64,000 bases of DNA from Janibacter sp. DB-40 (GCF_029510815.1 NZ_CP120360.1:2046001-2110000), one strand, 5' to 3'. Positions 17,620-26,714 are shown, counted from the stretch's first letter. Made by a program: numbers and translations. Notes: a model not told the origin generated them from the sequence alone.

Positions 17620-19326
17620 TCACCCCTTCGCCAGTGTCCTGATGTCGGTGGCCTGGGCACGCTCGGCGTCGGCCCGCTCGTCCTCGGTCATCTGCTGCGA
17701 GTCGATCTCGGCCTCCACCCGCCGCAGGTAGTGGTCGATCTCGGAGCGGGTGCGATCGTCGTCCCACCCGAGCTCGTCGGCGAGGATGCGACCGGCGGAC
17801 TCGGCCGCCTCGACGCCACGGTCGGTGGTCTCGATGGAGATCCGGGTGCGGCGGGTGAGCAGGTCGTTGAGGTGGATCGTGGCCTCGTGGCGGGCGGCGT
17901 GGACGACCTCCACCGTGAGGTACTCCTCCGCCCCGGGCAGCGGCGTGGCGAGGGACCGGTCCTCGTCGATGAGCGCGAAGAGGTCGACGGCGAGGGACCC
18001 GTACCGATCGAGCAGGTGGGTGATCCGCCACGGCGGCAGGTCGTGGCGCCGGCTCAGGGTGTCGAGCTGGTTGACCAGCGCCTGGTAGCCCTCGGCGCCG
18101 ACGAGCGGGATGTGCTCGGTGACGCTGTCGGGGACACCGGCGGACAGGTCCTCGCGCGCGGCGTCGACCGCGTCGGCGGCCATGACGCGGTAGGTCGTGT
18201 ACTTGCCACCGGCGATGGAGATCAGGCCCGGCTGCGGGCGCGCCACCGCGTGCTCACGGCTCAGCTGGGATGACTCCTCGCTCTCCCCCGCGAGCAGCGG
18301 CCGCAGACCGGCGTAGACCCCCTGGATGTCGTCGCGGGTCAGCGGGGTGAGCAGGACGCCGTTGATCTGGTCGAGCAGGTAGTCGATGTCCGCGGCGGTC
18401 GCGGACGGGTGGGCGCGGGAGAGGTTCCAGTCGGTGTCGGTCGTGCCGATGATCCAGTGGGTGTTCCACGGGATGCAGAAGAGGACCGAGGACTCCGTGC
18501 GCAGGATCAGCCCCGTCTCGGAGTTGATCCGGTCGCGGGCCACCACGAGGTGCACGCCCTTGCTCGCGCGCACGTGGAACCGGCCGCGCCCACCGGCCAT
18601 CCGCTGGATGTCATCGGTCCACACCCCGGTGCAGTTGACCACGACGGAGGCGCGCACCTCGGTCTCCTGCCCGGTCTCAACGTCGAGGACGCTCGCCCCG
18701 ACGACCCGCTCGCCGGCGTGGAGCAGGCCGGTGACCTTCGCGGAGTTGAGGACGGTCGCGCCGTAGGCCGCAGCCGTGCGGACCACGGTCAGCGTGTGGC
18801 GGGCGTCGTCGCACTGGGCGTCGTGGTAGATCAGTCCGCCGTGGTGCGCGGAGGGCTTCAGGCCGGGCGCGATCCGGCGGACTCCCCCCTTCGTCAGCTG
18901 CTTGGTGCGCGGTACCGACCGGGCGCCCCCCATCGTGTCGTAGAGGGTGAGCCCGGCGGTGACGTACGGCCGCTCCCAGACCGGGTGCGAGAGCGGGTAG
19001 AGGAAGGAGACCGGCTTGACCAGGTGCGGCGCGATCCGGGTGAGCATCAGCTCGCGCTCCTGGAGGGCCTCGCGCACGAGCCCGAAGTTCAGCTGCTCCA
19101 GGTAGCGCACCCCGCCGTGGAAGAGCTTGCTCGAGCGCGAGGAGGTCCCTGAGGCGAAGTCGCGCTGCTCCACGAGTGCCACCCTCAGGCCGCGGGTGGC
19201 CGCGTCGAGGGCCACACCGGCGCCGGTGACTCCCCCGCCGACGACGAGGACGTCGAGGTCCTCCTCGGCGAGGCGGCGCCAGGCCGATGCGCGCTGCGCG
19301 GCGTCCAGGGGGGTGGCGACGGGCAT
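17620..19326 (-). CDS. glpD: Aerobic glycerol-3-phosphate dehydrogenase
   Basis: This 568-aa FAD-dependent enzyme oxidises glycerol-3-phosphate to dihydroxyacetone phosphate and feeds electrons to the quinone pool at the membrane. The Rossmann FAD motif is DVLVVGGGVTGAGVALDAATRGL. It is followed by QRDFASGTSSRSSKLFHGGVRYLEQ, the family signature, and the C-terminal DAO_C domain. The start is ATG 19326 with GGAGGA 5 nt upstream; longer in-frame readings upstream are not coding. Divergent glpK lies 103 nt away, so glycerol catabolism is controlled from one intergenic region. Confidence 0.95.
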   Translation of the reverse strand: MPVATPLDAAQRASAWRRLAEEDLDVLVVGGGVTGAGVALDAATRGLRVALVEQRDFASGTSSRSSKLFHGGVRYLEQLNFGLVREALQERELMLTRIAPHLVKPVSFLYPLSHPVWERPYVTAGLTLYDTMGGARSVPRTKQLTKGGVRRIAPGLKPSAHHGGLIYHDAQCDDARHTLTVVRTAAAYGATVLNSAKVTGLLHAGERVVGASVLDVETGQETEVRASVVVNCTGVWTDDIQRMAGGRGRFHVRASKGVHLVVARDRINSETGLILRTESSVLFCIPWNTHWIIGTTDTDWNLSRAHPSATAADIDYLLDQINGVLLTPLTRDDIQGVYAGLRPLLAGESEESSQLSREHAVARPQPGLISIAGGKYTTYRVMAADAVDAAREDLSAGVPDSVTEHIPLVGAEGYQALVNQLDTLSRRHDLPPWRITHLLDRYGSLAVDLFALIDEDRSLATPLPGAEEYLTVEVVHAARHEATIHLNDLLTRRTRISIETTDRGVEAAESAGRILADELGWDDDRTRSEIDHYLRRVEAEIDSQQMTEDERADAERAQATDIRTLAKG

Positions 19327-19429
19327 GATTCCTCCGATGGTCCGGGGCGAAGGGGGTGGCTCCCCTTGTCCGCCAACGGTACGTGCAGATCCACCCGGCC
19401 CGGGTGGGTGACCTGCGAGGATGCCGACC
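19327..19429. promoter_or_regulatory. glpD-glpK divergent control region
   Basis: This 103-nt gap must hold both promoters. I see CCACCCG-N3-CGGGTGG (19391-19407), a perfect inverted repeat just upstream of glpK, which could be an operator or a hairpin. A CGAAGGGGG copy lies at 19348-19356. No clear -35/-10 pair was found. Confidence 0.35.
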
Positions 19430-20962
19430 ATGAGCACCTCCACGACGTACGTGCTGGCCATCGACCAGGGCACCACGAGCACCCGCGCCATCGTCTTCGA
19501 CCGCGACGGGGGCGTCGTCGCGACCGACCAGATCGAGCACGAGCAGATCTTCCCCCGGGCCGGGTGGGTGGAGCACGACGCGCTGGAGATCTGGGAGAAC
19601 ACGCGCCGCGTCATCGGCGGTGCGCTCGGGAAGGCCAACCTCAGCAGCGGCCACATCGAGTCGATGGGCATCACCAACCAGCGCGAGACGACGGTCGTGT
19701 GGGAGAAGGCGACGGGACAGCCGATCCACAACGCCGTGGTGTGGCAGGACACGCGCACGCAGGCGCTCGTGGACTCGTTGGCGCAGGACGGGGGGACCGA
19801 GCGGTTCAAGGACGTGTGCGGGCTGCCGCTCGCGACGTACTTCGCCGGGCCGAAGATCTCCTGGATCCTCGACCACGTCGACGGAGCGCGGGCGCGGGCC
19901 GAGGCCGGCGAGCTGCTCGCCGGGACGATGGACACGTGGGTGCTGTGGAACCTCACCGGGGGCGCGGAGAACGACGGCGTGCACGTCACCGACGTGACCA
20001 ACGCGTCCCGCACGATGCTGATGGACCTGCGCACCCTCGCGTGGGACGAGGACGTGTGCGCGGCCATCGGTGTGCCGATGCAGCTGCTGCCGCGGATCCG
20101 GTCCTCGTCGGAGGTCTACGGGGAGTGCCGGCCGGGCGTGCTCAACGGGACACCGGTCGCGGGGATCCTCGGCGACCAGCACGCGGCGACCTTCGGGCAG
20201 GCCTGCCTCGAGCCGGGGACGGCGAAGAACACGTACGGCACGGGCAACTTCATGCTGCTCAACACCGGCTCCGAGATCGTGAGCAGTGACAACGGCCTGC
20301 TGACCACCGTCTGCTACAAGCTCGGCGACGCGGATCCGGTCTACGCCCTCGAGGGGTCGATCGCGGTCACCGGCTCGCTCATCCAGTGGTTGCGCGACAA
20401 CCTCGGGCTCATCTCCTCCGCCCCGGAGGTCGAGGACCTCGCGACGAGTGTCGAGGACAACGGCGGGGTGTACTTCGTGCCGGCCTTCTCCGGGCTCTTC
20501 GCACCGCACTGGCGCCCCGACGCCCGCGGCGCGATCGTCGGGCTGACGCGGTTCGCCAACAAGGGACACATCGCCCGGGCGGCGCTGGAGTCGACGGCGT
20601 ACCAGACGCGCGACGTGCTCGACGCGATGCAGGGCGACGCCGAGCGGGCCGGCGGGCGGCTGACCGAGCTGAAGGTCGACGGCGGGATGGTGGCCAACGA
20701 GACGCTCATGCAGTTCCAGGCCGACGTCCTCGGGGTCGACGTGGTGCGCCCGAAGATCGCCGAGACGACGGCCCTCGGTGCGGCCTACGCCGCCGGACTC
20801 GCGGTCGGCTACTGGGAGTCGACGGAGGAGATCACGGCGAACTGGCAGGAGGACGTGCGCTGGAGCCCGCAGATGGACACCGACGAGGTGGCGCGGTTGA
20901 TGCGCAACTGGGCCAAGGCGATCACCAAGACCCTCGACTGGGTGGACGAGGACGTGGTCTGA
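19430..20962 (+). CDS. glpK: Glycerol kinase
   Basis: This 510-aa FGGY-family kinase phosphorylates glycerol to glycerol-3-phosphate, the substrate of GlpD. The phosphate-binding loop [15 protein letters not shown], the glycerol-contacting [14 protein letters not shown] and [23 protein letters not shown], and the closing signature [15 protein letters not shown] are all present. GAGG at 19417-19420 is 9 nt from ATG 19430 but touches the upstream ATG at 19421, so 19430 is chosen. No glpF is next to it, so glycerol uptake must be encoded elsewhere. Confidence 0.95.
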   Translation: MSTSTTYVLAIDQGTTSTRAIVFDRDGGVVATDQIEHEQIFPRAGWVEHDALEIWENTRRVIGGALGKANLSSGHIESMGITNQRETTVVWEKATGQPIHNAVVWQDTRTQALVDSLAQDGGTERFKDVCGLPLATYFAGPKISWILDHVDGARARAEAGELLAGTMDTWVLWNLTGGAENDGVHVTDVTNASRTMLMDLRTLAWDEDVCAAIGVPMQLLPRIRSSSEVYGECRPGVLNGTPVAGILGDQHAATFGQACLEPGTAKNTYGTGNFMLLNTGSEIVSSDNGLLTTVCYKLGDADPVYALEGSIAVTGSLIQWLRDNLGLISSAPEVEDLATSVEDNGGVYFVPAFSGLFAPHWRPDARGAIVGLTRFANKGHIARAALESTAYQTRDVLDAMQGDAERAGGRLTELKVDGGMVANETLMQFQADVLGVDVVRPKIAETTALGAAYAAGLAVGYWESTEEITANWQEDVRWSPQMDTDEVARLMRNWAKAITKTLDWVDEDVV

Positions 20963-20986
20963 CACCGCTGATCCCCGGCCCACGGG

Positions 20987-22450
20987 TCAGGCCGCCAGCA
21001 ACCCCTCGTAGTGGATCTCCATCGGGGACCGGGCCCGTCCCGGCGACGCCCGGCCGTGACCGAGCAGCGGAGCTGCCACGGAGGTGAACTGGGACCCCGT
21101 CGGTGTGGTGACTCTGACCGTGTGTGGCCTGCCGCCGCCCGGGTCCAGGCCGGTCGAGATGACCTCTGCCCGCCAGCCGGGTTCCTCCTTGACCAGGTTG
21201 TGTCGTTGGCAGTCACCCATCGCATTGGCCGCGGAGGTGGCGCCGCCGCGGGCGAAGGGGATGACGTGGTCGACCTGTCGGGCGGGGGCATCGCACCAGG
21301 GCACCCGACAGACCGCGTCACGCAACCCGATCAGCTGCCGCAGCACGCCGCTGAAGAGTCGGCGGCTGGAGTCCATGGCCACGAGGTCGCGACCACCGGG
21401 TGCGGTCCACAACCGACGCAGCCACGTCTCGGTGCCTGTGTCGCACAGGCGAAGCAGGTGCTCGCGAGCCATGTCACCGGGGACGGAGCCCCAACCGGGG
21501 ATCTCGACCTCGTCCGCCAGCTCCTCGGCGTCACCCGGCCGACCAGTGCGCGCCCCTGCCCTCGGCACGACCGCGTCCTCGCGCATGACGAGTCCGACCT
21601 CGACCGGCTGGACCTGACCCTCGTCGCGCCCGGACAGCCGCTCCAGGGCCGTGTCCGCCAGCCAGGCGCCACGCCCCCGCTCATCAACGGCTCGGGCGGC
21701 GTCGACTTCGGGGTCTCCGGTGGCGACGTAGCGAGCCTGCTCTGCGGCCGTGAGGGCCGCGTACGCGCCCACGACGTCGGCGAGCGGGCCCAGGATGCTC
21801 AGGCGGGCCATGCCGTCCGGGGCGGGCCGCACGCCGACATGACGCGAGCCAGCAGCGCGGCGACGCCGCTCGACGATGGCCTCCTGGTCGAGGTCGATGC
21901 ACACGCGCTGGGCCGCGGCGGTCAACGCTCGGTCACCCGACGTCGACAGGTCCCCCGCGAGGCGCCGGTCTGCCTCGATGCGGTGCGCACGCGAGAGGCA
22001 GGCCGTCTCCCGCGCGACGATCAGAGCCCGCGACTCGCTGATCTCGCCGACACTGAGCGCGGACATCGTCATCGGCAGGTCGTGGACGAGGGTCTTGGCC
22101 GCCCCCACGTGCCGGTCCGCCTGCCACGGCGAGCACCGGCGGGCCAGGGCGACCTCCGCGCGGGTGGCGCTGCGTCGACACGAGGCGTCGCGCCGGGAGA
22201 TCTCCTCCCGCACCACGGCCTCCTGCGCGAGGTGGTCCCGGTCCTCGACGAAGCGCGCGGTGGCGCGCGCCTGCAGGGCGGCCGCAGCCCCTTTCGTCGC
22301 CTCGAGGGTGGTGATGACGTCCAGGAGGTCGGCCTCGGACAGGCCGTCGATGGCCGCTGCGCTCAGCGCGCCGAGGACATCATCGAGCTGGTCCGGCAAC
22401 GTGGCAGCACCCTCGATCTCGGGAACTGCCGTTGCCGTCTGCTCGATCAT
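20987..22450 (-). CDS. DUF222 / HNH-endonuclease domain protein (13E12 family)
   Basis: This 487-aa protein has an alpha-helical DUF222 domain (about 30-340) and a C-terminal HNH nuclease fold. The HNH metal residues are in VDHVIPF, ANAMGDC and RHNLVKEEPGW, with zinc-like Cys pairs in CRVPWCDAPA. The family is abundant in actinobacteria, includes the M. tuberculosis REP13E12 proteins, and has no settled function. AGGAGG at 22455-22460 is 4 nt from ATG 22450. A canonical LexA box sits in the promoter spacer, so expression should be DNA-damage inducible. No mobile-element ends or direct repeats were seen around it. Confidence 0.88.
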   Translation of the reverse strand: MIEQTATAVPEIEGAATLPDQLDDVLGALSAAAIDGLSEADLLDVITTLEATKGAAAALQARATARFVEDRDHLAQEAVVREEISRRDASCRRSATRAEVALARRCSPWQADRHVGAAKTLVHDLPMTMSALSVGEISESRALIVARETACLSRAHRIEADRRLAGDLSTSGDRALTAAAQRVCIDLDQEAIVERRRRAAGSRHVGVRPAPDGMARLSILGPLADVVGAYAALTAAEQARYVATGDPEVDAARAVDERGRGAWLADTALERLSGRDEGQVQPVEVGLVMREDAVVPRAGARTGRPGDAEELADEVEIPGWGSVPGDMAREHLLRLCDTGTETWLRRLWTAPGGRDLVAMDSSRRLFSGVLRQLIGLRDAVCRVPWCDAPARQVDHVIPFARGGATSAANAMGDCQRHNLVKEEPGWRAEVISTGLDPGGGRPHTVRVTTPTGSQFTSVAAPLLGHGRASPGRARSPMEIHYEGLLAA

Positions 22451-22473
22451 CACGCCTCCTATGGCCTGGCTCC

Positions 22474-22502
22474 ATTGTCGAACACCTGTTCGAAGAGTTC
22501 AA
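22474..22502 (-). promoter_or_regulatory. SOS (LexA) box inside the promoter of the DUF222-HNH gene
   Basis: TCGAACACCTGTTCGA at 22478-22493 has perfect 7-bp arms and fits the actinobacterial SOS-box consensus TCGAAC-N4-GTTCGA. On the minus strand a -35 TTGAAC (22497-22502) and a -10 GACAAT (22474-22479) are 17 nt apart, with the box filling the spacer, so LexA binding would block RNA polymerase directly. Confidence 0.85.
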
Positions 22503-22604
22503 GAGGTGAAAGGAGGGATCTGTGCCGTGCCAGGGTCTCGGTGACTCTCGCTCCCACATCCCACCTTCCCCAGCAACGTGGCACGCCCCACCGACAAGCC
22601 GACC

Positions 22605-22619
22605 TAAGGTGTCCCCGTG
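22605..22619 (+). promoter_or_regulatory. -10 box and leaderless GTG of the RsmC-like methyltransferase
   Basis: TAAGGT (22605-22610), 6 nt, then GTG 22617. This matches the leaderless TANNNT-N6-RTG pattern. Confidence 0.5.
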
Positions 22620-23231
22620 ACCGAGCCGACCGACCACTACTTCACGGACTCCCCCGCTGCGACGGATGCCGAGCGGCGGCAGCTGCACACCCACCTCGCG
22701 GGACGTGACGTGACGGTGGAGACCGCCGGCGGCATCTTCTCCCCCGGCAGCCTGGACAAGGCGACGGCGATCCTCCTCGACGAGGTTCCGGACCCCCCTT
22801 CGTCAGGGGACCTGCTCGACCTCGGGTGCGGCTGGGGGCCGATCGCGCTGACACTGGCCATGCGCTCCCCCGAGGCGACCGTGTGGGCCGTCGACGTCAC
22901 CGAGCGCGCCCTCGACCTCACCCGCCGCAACGCGCAGGCCCTCGGCCTGGACAACGTGCGCGCGGTGCGGCCCGAGGACGTCCCGGCGGACACCCCATTC
23001 GCCGCGATCTGGTCCAACCCGCCGATCCGCATCGGCAAGCCGGCCGTCCACGAGCTGATGCGCACATGGCTCCCCCGCTTGGCGAAGGGGGCCGACGCCC
23101 ACCTGGTCGTCGGCAAGAACCTCGGTGCCGACAGCCTGCAGCGTTGGATCACCAGCGAGCTCGGCCTGCCGACCGAGCGCACGGCCTCGAGCAAGGGCTT
23201 TCGGGTCCTCCGCGTCAGCCGCCCCGACTGA
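22617..23231 (+). CDS. RsmC/RlmG-like class I methyltransferase
   Basis: This 204-aa SAM-dependent methyltransferase has the small-methyltransferase (MTS) layout. A short N-terminal segment YFTDSPAATDAERRQLHTHLAGRD precedes TAGGIFSPGSLDKAT, motif I LLDLGCGWGPIALTLA, DVTERALDLTRRN, and the NPPx catalytic motif SNPPIRIGK, which suggests N-methylation of guanine in rRNA (RsmC/RlmG). It lacks the pseudo-methyltransferase N-terminal half of E. coli RsmC, as is usual in actinobacteria. It converges with dapF 4 nt apart. Confidence 0.88.
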   Translation: MTEPTDHYFTDSPAATDAERRQLHTHLAGRDVTVETAGGIFSPGSLDKATAILLDEVPDPPSSGDLLDLGCGWGPIALTLAMRSPEATVWAVDVTERALDLTRRNAQALGLDNVRAVRPEDVPADTPFAAIWSNPPIRIGKPAVHELMRTWLPRLAKGADAHLVVGKNLGADSLQRWITSELGLPTERTASSKGFRVLRVSRPD

Positions 23232-23235
23232 TCGG

Positions 23236-24105
23236 TCAGACGAGCGTCGTCGTCCCGTCCGCCACGAGCTCCGCCGGCCCGGCGAGCTCGACCTCGCGGC
23301 CGGGCAGCAGCCGCACCTGCAACGTGCCACCGGGCACCTCGACCCTCACCCGCCCGGGCGCATCGACGTCACCGGACCAGAACGCCATGCCGATCGCGGC
23401 GGCACACACACCGGTGCCGCAGGAGCGGGTCTCCCCCACCCCGCGCTCGTGCACGCGCATGGAGATGTGCCCGGGGCCGAGCACGCGGACGAACTCGACG
23501 TTGCTCCCCTCCGGCGGCGTCGGGTTGACGACCGGAGGTGTCAGCAGCCGAAGACCGTTGAGCGAGACCGTCTCCGGGAGCGCGACGACGGTGTGCGGGT
23601 TACCCAGGTCGAGCGAGAGCGCCGAGTACGGCTCGGTGACCGCCTCGGCCTCCTGGACGTGCACGAGGGCGTCGAAGCCGTCCGCGCGCGCCGTCGCCTC
23701 GTCGACGAACCGCCACGTCCCCATGTGGGTGACGACGTGGTCGCCCTCGAAGCGGATGCGCTTCAGCCCGGCACGCGTGGCGAGCGCGAACTCGTCCCCG
23801 ACGAGCCCCTCGCGTCGCAGCCAGGTGGCGAGGACGCGCGTGCCGTTGCCGCACATCTGCGCCAGCGACCCGTCGGCATTGCGGTAGTCCATGAACCACT
23901 CGGCCTCATCGGCCAATGCACGCACGGACTCCTCCGCGGCGGCAGCCGTCGGCACGATCCGGATGACGCCGTCACCACCGATGCCGGCGTGCCGGTTGGC
24001 GAGCAGGGCGGCCTGCTCCGGGGTGAGCTCGAGCTCGGCGGAGAGGTCGGGGACGAGGACGAAGTCGTTCTCCGTGCCGTGGCCCTTGGTGAAGCGCAGC
24101 GTCAT
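23236..24105 (-). CDS. dapF: Diaminopimelate epimerase
   Basis: This 289-aa PLP-independent racemase converts LL- to meso-diaminopimelate for lysine and peptidoglycan. The two catalytic cysteines are in QMCGNGTRVLA and TRSCGTGVCAAA. The N-terminal TKGHGTENDFV and GIGGDGVI are family signatures. The start ATG 24105 overlaps the miaA stop (ATGA). An ATG 9 nt upstream is possible. It is the last gene of def-miaA-dapF. Confidence 0.95.
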   Translation of the reverse strand: MTLRFTKGHGTENDFVLVPDLSAELELTPEQAALLANRHAGIGGDGVIRIVPTAAAAEESVRALADEAEWFMDYRNADGSLAQMCGNGTRVLATWLRREGLVGDEFALATRAGLKRIRFEGDHVVTHMGTWRFVDEATARADGFDALVHVQEAEAVTEPYSALSLDLGNPHTVVALPETVSLNGLRLLTPPVVNPTPPEGSNVEFVRVLGPGHISMRVHERGVGETRSCGTGVCAAAIGMAFWSGDVDAPGRVRVEVPGGTLQVRLLPGREVELAGPAELVADGTTTLV

Positions 24106-25040
24106 GGCGTCCATTCTGCCGGAGGGTGCCTCGTCGGACGTCCGGCGAGTGCGATGGCCGCGTTCGCCAGGCCCGGGTCCGCGGCGTCGAGCCACTCGAC
24201 CCGGTGGTCGGGCCGCCACCACGACTCCTGCCGTCGGGCATAGCGGCGGGTGGCCTGCGCGGTCTGCGCAATCGCCTCCTCGCGGGTGATCCGACCGTCG
24301 AGCTCGGCCAGCGCCTGCGAGTAGCCGATGGCCCGTGACGCGGTGCGCCCGCGCCGCAACCCGGCGGCATCGAGCGCGCTCACCTCCTCGAGCAGCCCGT
24401 CCGCCCACATCCGTGCGGCGCGGCGCTCGATCCGCGTGGTCAGCGCCTCCCAGTCGTCGCGCAGGCCGATGACGAGCGAAGGGCGCCGGTAGCGCTTCGT
24501 CGGAGCCGTCGCCGAGAAGGGGCGGCCGGTGATCTCCACGACCTCGAGGGCCCGGATGATCCGGCGGATGTTGTTGGCCTGGATCGCCTCGGCGGCGGCC
24601 GGGTCCACGGAGCGCAGTCGGGCGCGCAGGGCGGCCACGCCCCCTTCGTCCTGCGCCTCGGCCTCGAGCCGGGCCCGTACGGCCGGGTCCGTCGGTGGGA
24701 TCTGCAGGTGGTCCAGCGCGGCGCGCACGTACAGACCCGACCCGCCGGCGAGCACGGGCACCCGCCCACGGGCGAGGACGTCGGCGATCGCCGCCTCGGC
24801 CCGTTCCTGGTAGTCGGCGAGGGTCGCCTCGTCGGTGACCTCGAGGACGTCGAGGACGTGGTGCGCGATCCCCCGCCGCTCGTCGACGGGCAGCTTGTTC
24901 GTCCCGATGTCCATGCCGCGGTAGAGCTGCATGGCGTCGGCGTTGACGACCTCACCCCCCAGCGACTCGGCCAGGTCGAGCGCCAGGTCGGACTTGCCGG
25001 TGGCCGTGGCCCCGACGACGGCGATGACCTGCGGGATCAC
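24102..25040 (-). CDS. miaA: tRNA dimethylallyltransferase
   Basis: This 312-aa enzyme adds the dimethylallyl group to A37 of UNN-reading tRNAs, the substrate of MiaB (encoded at 26782-28320). The P-loop is VVGATATGKSDLALDLA. Further landmarks are NADAMQLYRGMDIGTNKLP, AGGSGLYVRAALDHL, the long helical tRNA-binding insert and the C-terminal AIGYSQALAELDG. The GTG start overlaps the def stop (GTGA) and the stop overlaps dapF, so the three genes are translationally linked. Confidence 0.95.
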   Translation of the reverse strand: MIPQVIAVVGATATGKSDLALDLAESLGGEVVNADAMQLYRGMDIGTNKLPVDERRGIAHHVLDVLEVTDEATLADYQERAEAAIADVLARGRVPVLAGGSGLYVRAALDHLQIPPTDPAVRARLEAEAQDEGGVAALRARLRSVDPAAAEAIQANNIRRIIRALEVVEITGRPFSATAPTKRYRRPSLVIGLRDDWEALTTRIERRAARMWADGLLEEVSALDAAGLRRGRTASRAIGYSQALAELDGRITREEAIAQTAQATRRYARRQESWWRPDHRVEWLDAADPGLANAAIALAGRPTRHPPAEWTP

Positions 25041-25633
25041 AGGCTCTCGTCGGACTCCTCGTCATGGCCGAAGGGATCCGGACCCTCGCCGGGCGTCCAC
25101 GTCAGCCCGGGGACACCCCACTCCTCGGCCTTGACGATCTTCTTCGCCTTCTTCTTCCACTTCTCGTTCAGCCGGTCGATGTAGAGGAAGCCGTTGAGGT
25201 GGTCGTACTCGTGCTGCATGCACCGCGCGAACCATCCGGTCGCGGTGAAGGAGAGCTCGTTGCCGTCCACGTCGTAGCCGGTGACCTCGGCCCGCTCACC
25301 CCGGCGCAGGGGGAAGGAGTAGCCGGGCACGGACAGGCACCCCTCGGACTCGTGGTCGCGGTCGGGCTCCCCCACGGCCGGCTTGGTCGCCTTCACGAAG
25401 GGGTTGATGATGTGGCCGCGCGTCGGCACGCCGTCGTCGTTGGCCATGTCCCACGTGAAGACGCGCAGGCCGACCCCGATCTGCGGGGCGGCCAGACCGA
25501 CGCCATGGGCCGCGTCCTGGGTCTCGTGCATGTCCGCGATGAGCGTGCGCAGCGACTCGTCGTACTCGGTGACCGGCTCCGCTCGGGTGTGCAGGACCGG
25601 CTCACCGCAGATGGTGATGGGGTGGATGGTCAT
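25037..25633 (-). CDS. def: Peptide deformylase
   Basis: This 198-aa iron/zinc metalloenzyme removes the N-formyl group from new proteins. All three active-site motifs are intact: GVGLAAPQIG, EGCLSVP and QHEYDHLNG. An acidic C-terminal tail of about 35 residues (GEGPDPFGHDEESDESL) follows a lysine-rich helix (KWKKKAKKIVK). The start is ATG 25633 (MTIHPITICGEPVL); a longer upstream reading lacks support. It is the first gene of def-miaA-dapF. Confidence 0.93.
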   Translation of the reverse strand: MTIHPITICGEPVLHTRAEPVTEYDESLRTLIADMHETQDAAHGVGLAAPQIGVGLRVFTWDMANDDGVPTRGHIINPFVKATKPAVGEPDRDHESEGCLSVPGYSFPLRRGERAEVTGYDVDGNELSFTATGWFARCMQHEYDHLNGFLYIDRLNEKWKKKAKKIVKAEEWGVPGLTWTPGEGPDPFGHDEESDESL

Positions 25634-25668
25634 GAGCGGTATCTTCCCGCACTGCCGAGGCATGACGA

Positions 25669-25702
25669 AGCCGGGGCCGGCTCAGGGGTACCGGCCCCGG
25701 CT
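25669..25702 (-). terminator. Hairpin terminator after yceI
   Basis: The perfect 12-bp stem AGCCGGGGCCGG / CCGGCCCCGGCT with a 10-nt loop lies between the yceI stop and the def start. There is no T-run, as is common in high-GC genomes. Confidence 0.7.
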
Positions 25703-25721
25703 CCGCGGGGGTGTCGAGGGC

Positions 25722-26285
25722 TCAGGCCTTGATGGCCGAGATCTCGAGGTTGAGGGTGATCTTCTTCGAGACGAGGACGCCACCGGTCTCGAGCGCGGCG
25801 TTCCAGGTCAGGCCCCAGTCCTCACGGTCGACCGAGGTGACGGCGGTGAAGCCGGCGCGGACGTTGCCGAAGGGGTCCTGGGCGGTGCCGTCGTAGGCGG
25901 CCTGGAGGGCGACCTCCTTGGTGACGCCCTTGATGGTCAGGTCGCCGACGAGGTCGAAGTTGCTGCCCTCGACGTCCTGGACGCGCTTGGCGACGAAGGT
26001 GATCTCCGGGTAGGTCTCGACGTCGAAGAAGTCCTCCGACTTCAGGTGGCCGTCACGGTCCGCGGCGCCGGTGTCGACGGACGCGGTCTTCATCGTGGCG
26101 TTGGCCGTCGAGTCGGCGAAGTTCTCCGCGATCTCGATGGTGCCCTCGAGGTCGCGGAAGTAACCGCGGACCTTGGTGACCATCGCGTGGCGGGCGACGA
26201 AGCCGACCTCGGTGTGGCTCGGGTCGATCGTGTAGGTGCCGGCGGCGAGGTCCTGCAGGGTGGTGGCGGTGCTGATGTCGGTCAT
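25722..26285 (-). CDS. YceI-family polyisoprenoid-binding protein
   Basis: This 187-aa lipocalin-like beta-barrel protein lacks a signal peptide and so is cytoplasmic. YceI landmarks are present: GTYTIDPSHTEVGFVARHAMVTKVRG, FDVETYPEITFVAKRV, DLTIKGVTKEVAL and DREDWGLTWNAALETGGVLVSKKITL. The family binds isoprenoid chains; the cellular role in actinobacteria is not settled. ATG 26285 follows AGGAG. It is a single gene with its own promoter, overlapped by a palindrome, and a hairpin terminator, so it is probably a regulated monocistronic unit. Confidence 0.9.
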   Translation of the reverse strand: MTDISTATTLQDLAAGTYTIDPSHTEVGFVARHAMVTKVRGYFRDLEGTIEIAENFADSTANATMKTASVDTGAADRDGHLKSEDFFDVETYPEITFVAKRVQDVEGSNFDLVGDLTIKGVTKEVALQAAYDGTAQDPFGNVRAGFTAVTSVDREDWGLTWNAALETGGVLVSKKITLNLEISAIKA

Positions 26286-26342
26286 GGGGAACTCCTTGTG
26301 GGGGGGTTGGACGGAGGCGGTTGGCCTGTCGTTGTGGGTACA

Positions 26343-26373
26343 ACTTTAGAGGAGTGTTGATTGAACTGTCAAC
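26343..26373 (-). promoter_or_regulatory. yceI promoter with operator-like palindrome
   Basis: On the minus strand, -35 TTGACA (26367-26372) and -10 TAAAGT (26343-26348) are 18 nt apart, a good housekeeping promoter. The inverted repeat GTTGA-N8-TCAAC (26356-26373) overlaps the -35 and most of the spacer, as expected of a repressor site. The TTGA/TCAA arms resemble MarR-type operators (inferred). Confidence 0.65.
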
Positions 26374-26484
26374 TACTGCCGCCCACCGAATCGCGTCGGC
26401 CCTCCGGTTGAGAGGTGCGCGACGTCGTGTTTGGGTGGAGACCGAAGCCCCGAACGGGGGTCCCGACAACACGTAGGAGTAACC

Positions 26485-26691
26485 ATGGGTTTCGATGACC
26501 TCGCCGGCAAGGCAAGCGACGCGCTGAACAGCGAGAAGGGCGAGCAGGTCAGCGACCAGGGCCTGGACAAGGCCAGCGAGTTCGCCGAGGGCAAGGGCCT
26601 GGGCGCGGACAAGGTCGAGCAGGGCCGTGACTTCGCCGACGGCAAGATCGGTGGCGGCGACCAGGGCGGCGAGGGCGACCAGCAGGGCTGA
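26485..26691 (+). CDS. Small MT0933/Rv0909-type antitoxin-like protein
   Basis: This 68-aa, very hydrophilic, acidic protein reads GFDDLAGKASDALNSEKGEQVSDQGLDKASEFAEGKGLGADKVEQGRDF and ends in a Gly/Asp/Gln tail. Pattern and length match the actinobacterial family named after the mycobacterial antitoxin Rv0909/MT0933. No toxin gene is adjacent, so here it is an orphan. It may instead be a stress-type abundant protein (family members look like CsbD or LEA proteins). ATG 26485 follows GTAGGAG. A strong bidirectional hairpin ends the gene. Confidence 0.75.
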   Translation: MGFDDLAGKASDALNSEKGEQVSDQGLDKASEFAEGKGLGADKVEQGRDFADGKIGGGDQGGEGDQQG

Positions 26692-26714
26692 TCGCTCCCC
26701 TTCCCCCGACACAT

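Noticed and set aside
19327..20067. A 247-residue N-terminal extension of GlpD
   Set aside because: Antisense to glpK; a strong GGAGGA precedes ATG 19326.
20963..22616. The DUF222-HNH gene as an insertion sequence or prophage remnant
   Set aside because: No terminal inverted repeats, target duplications, integrase or composition change were seen.
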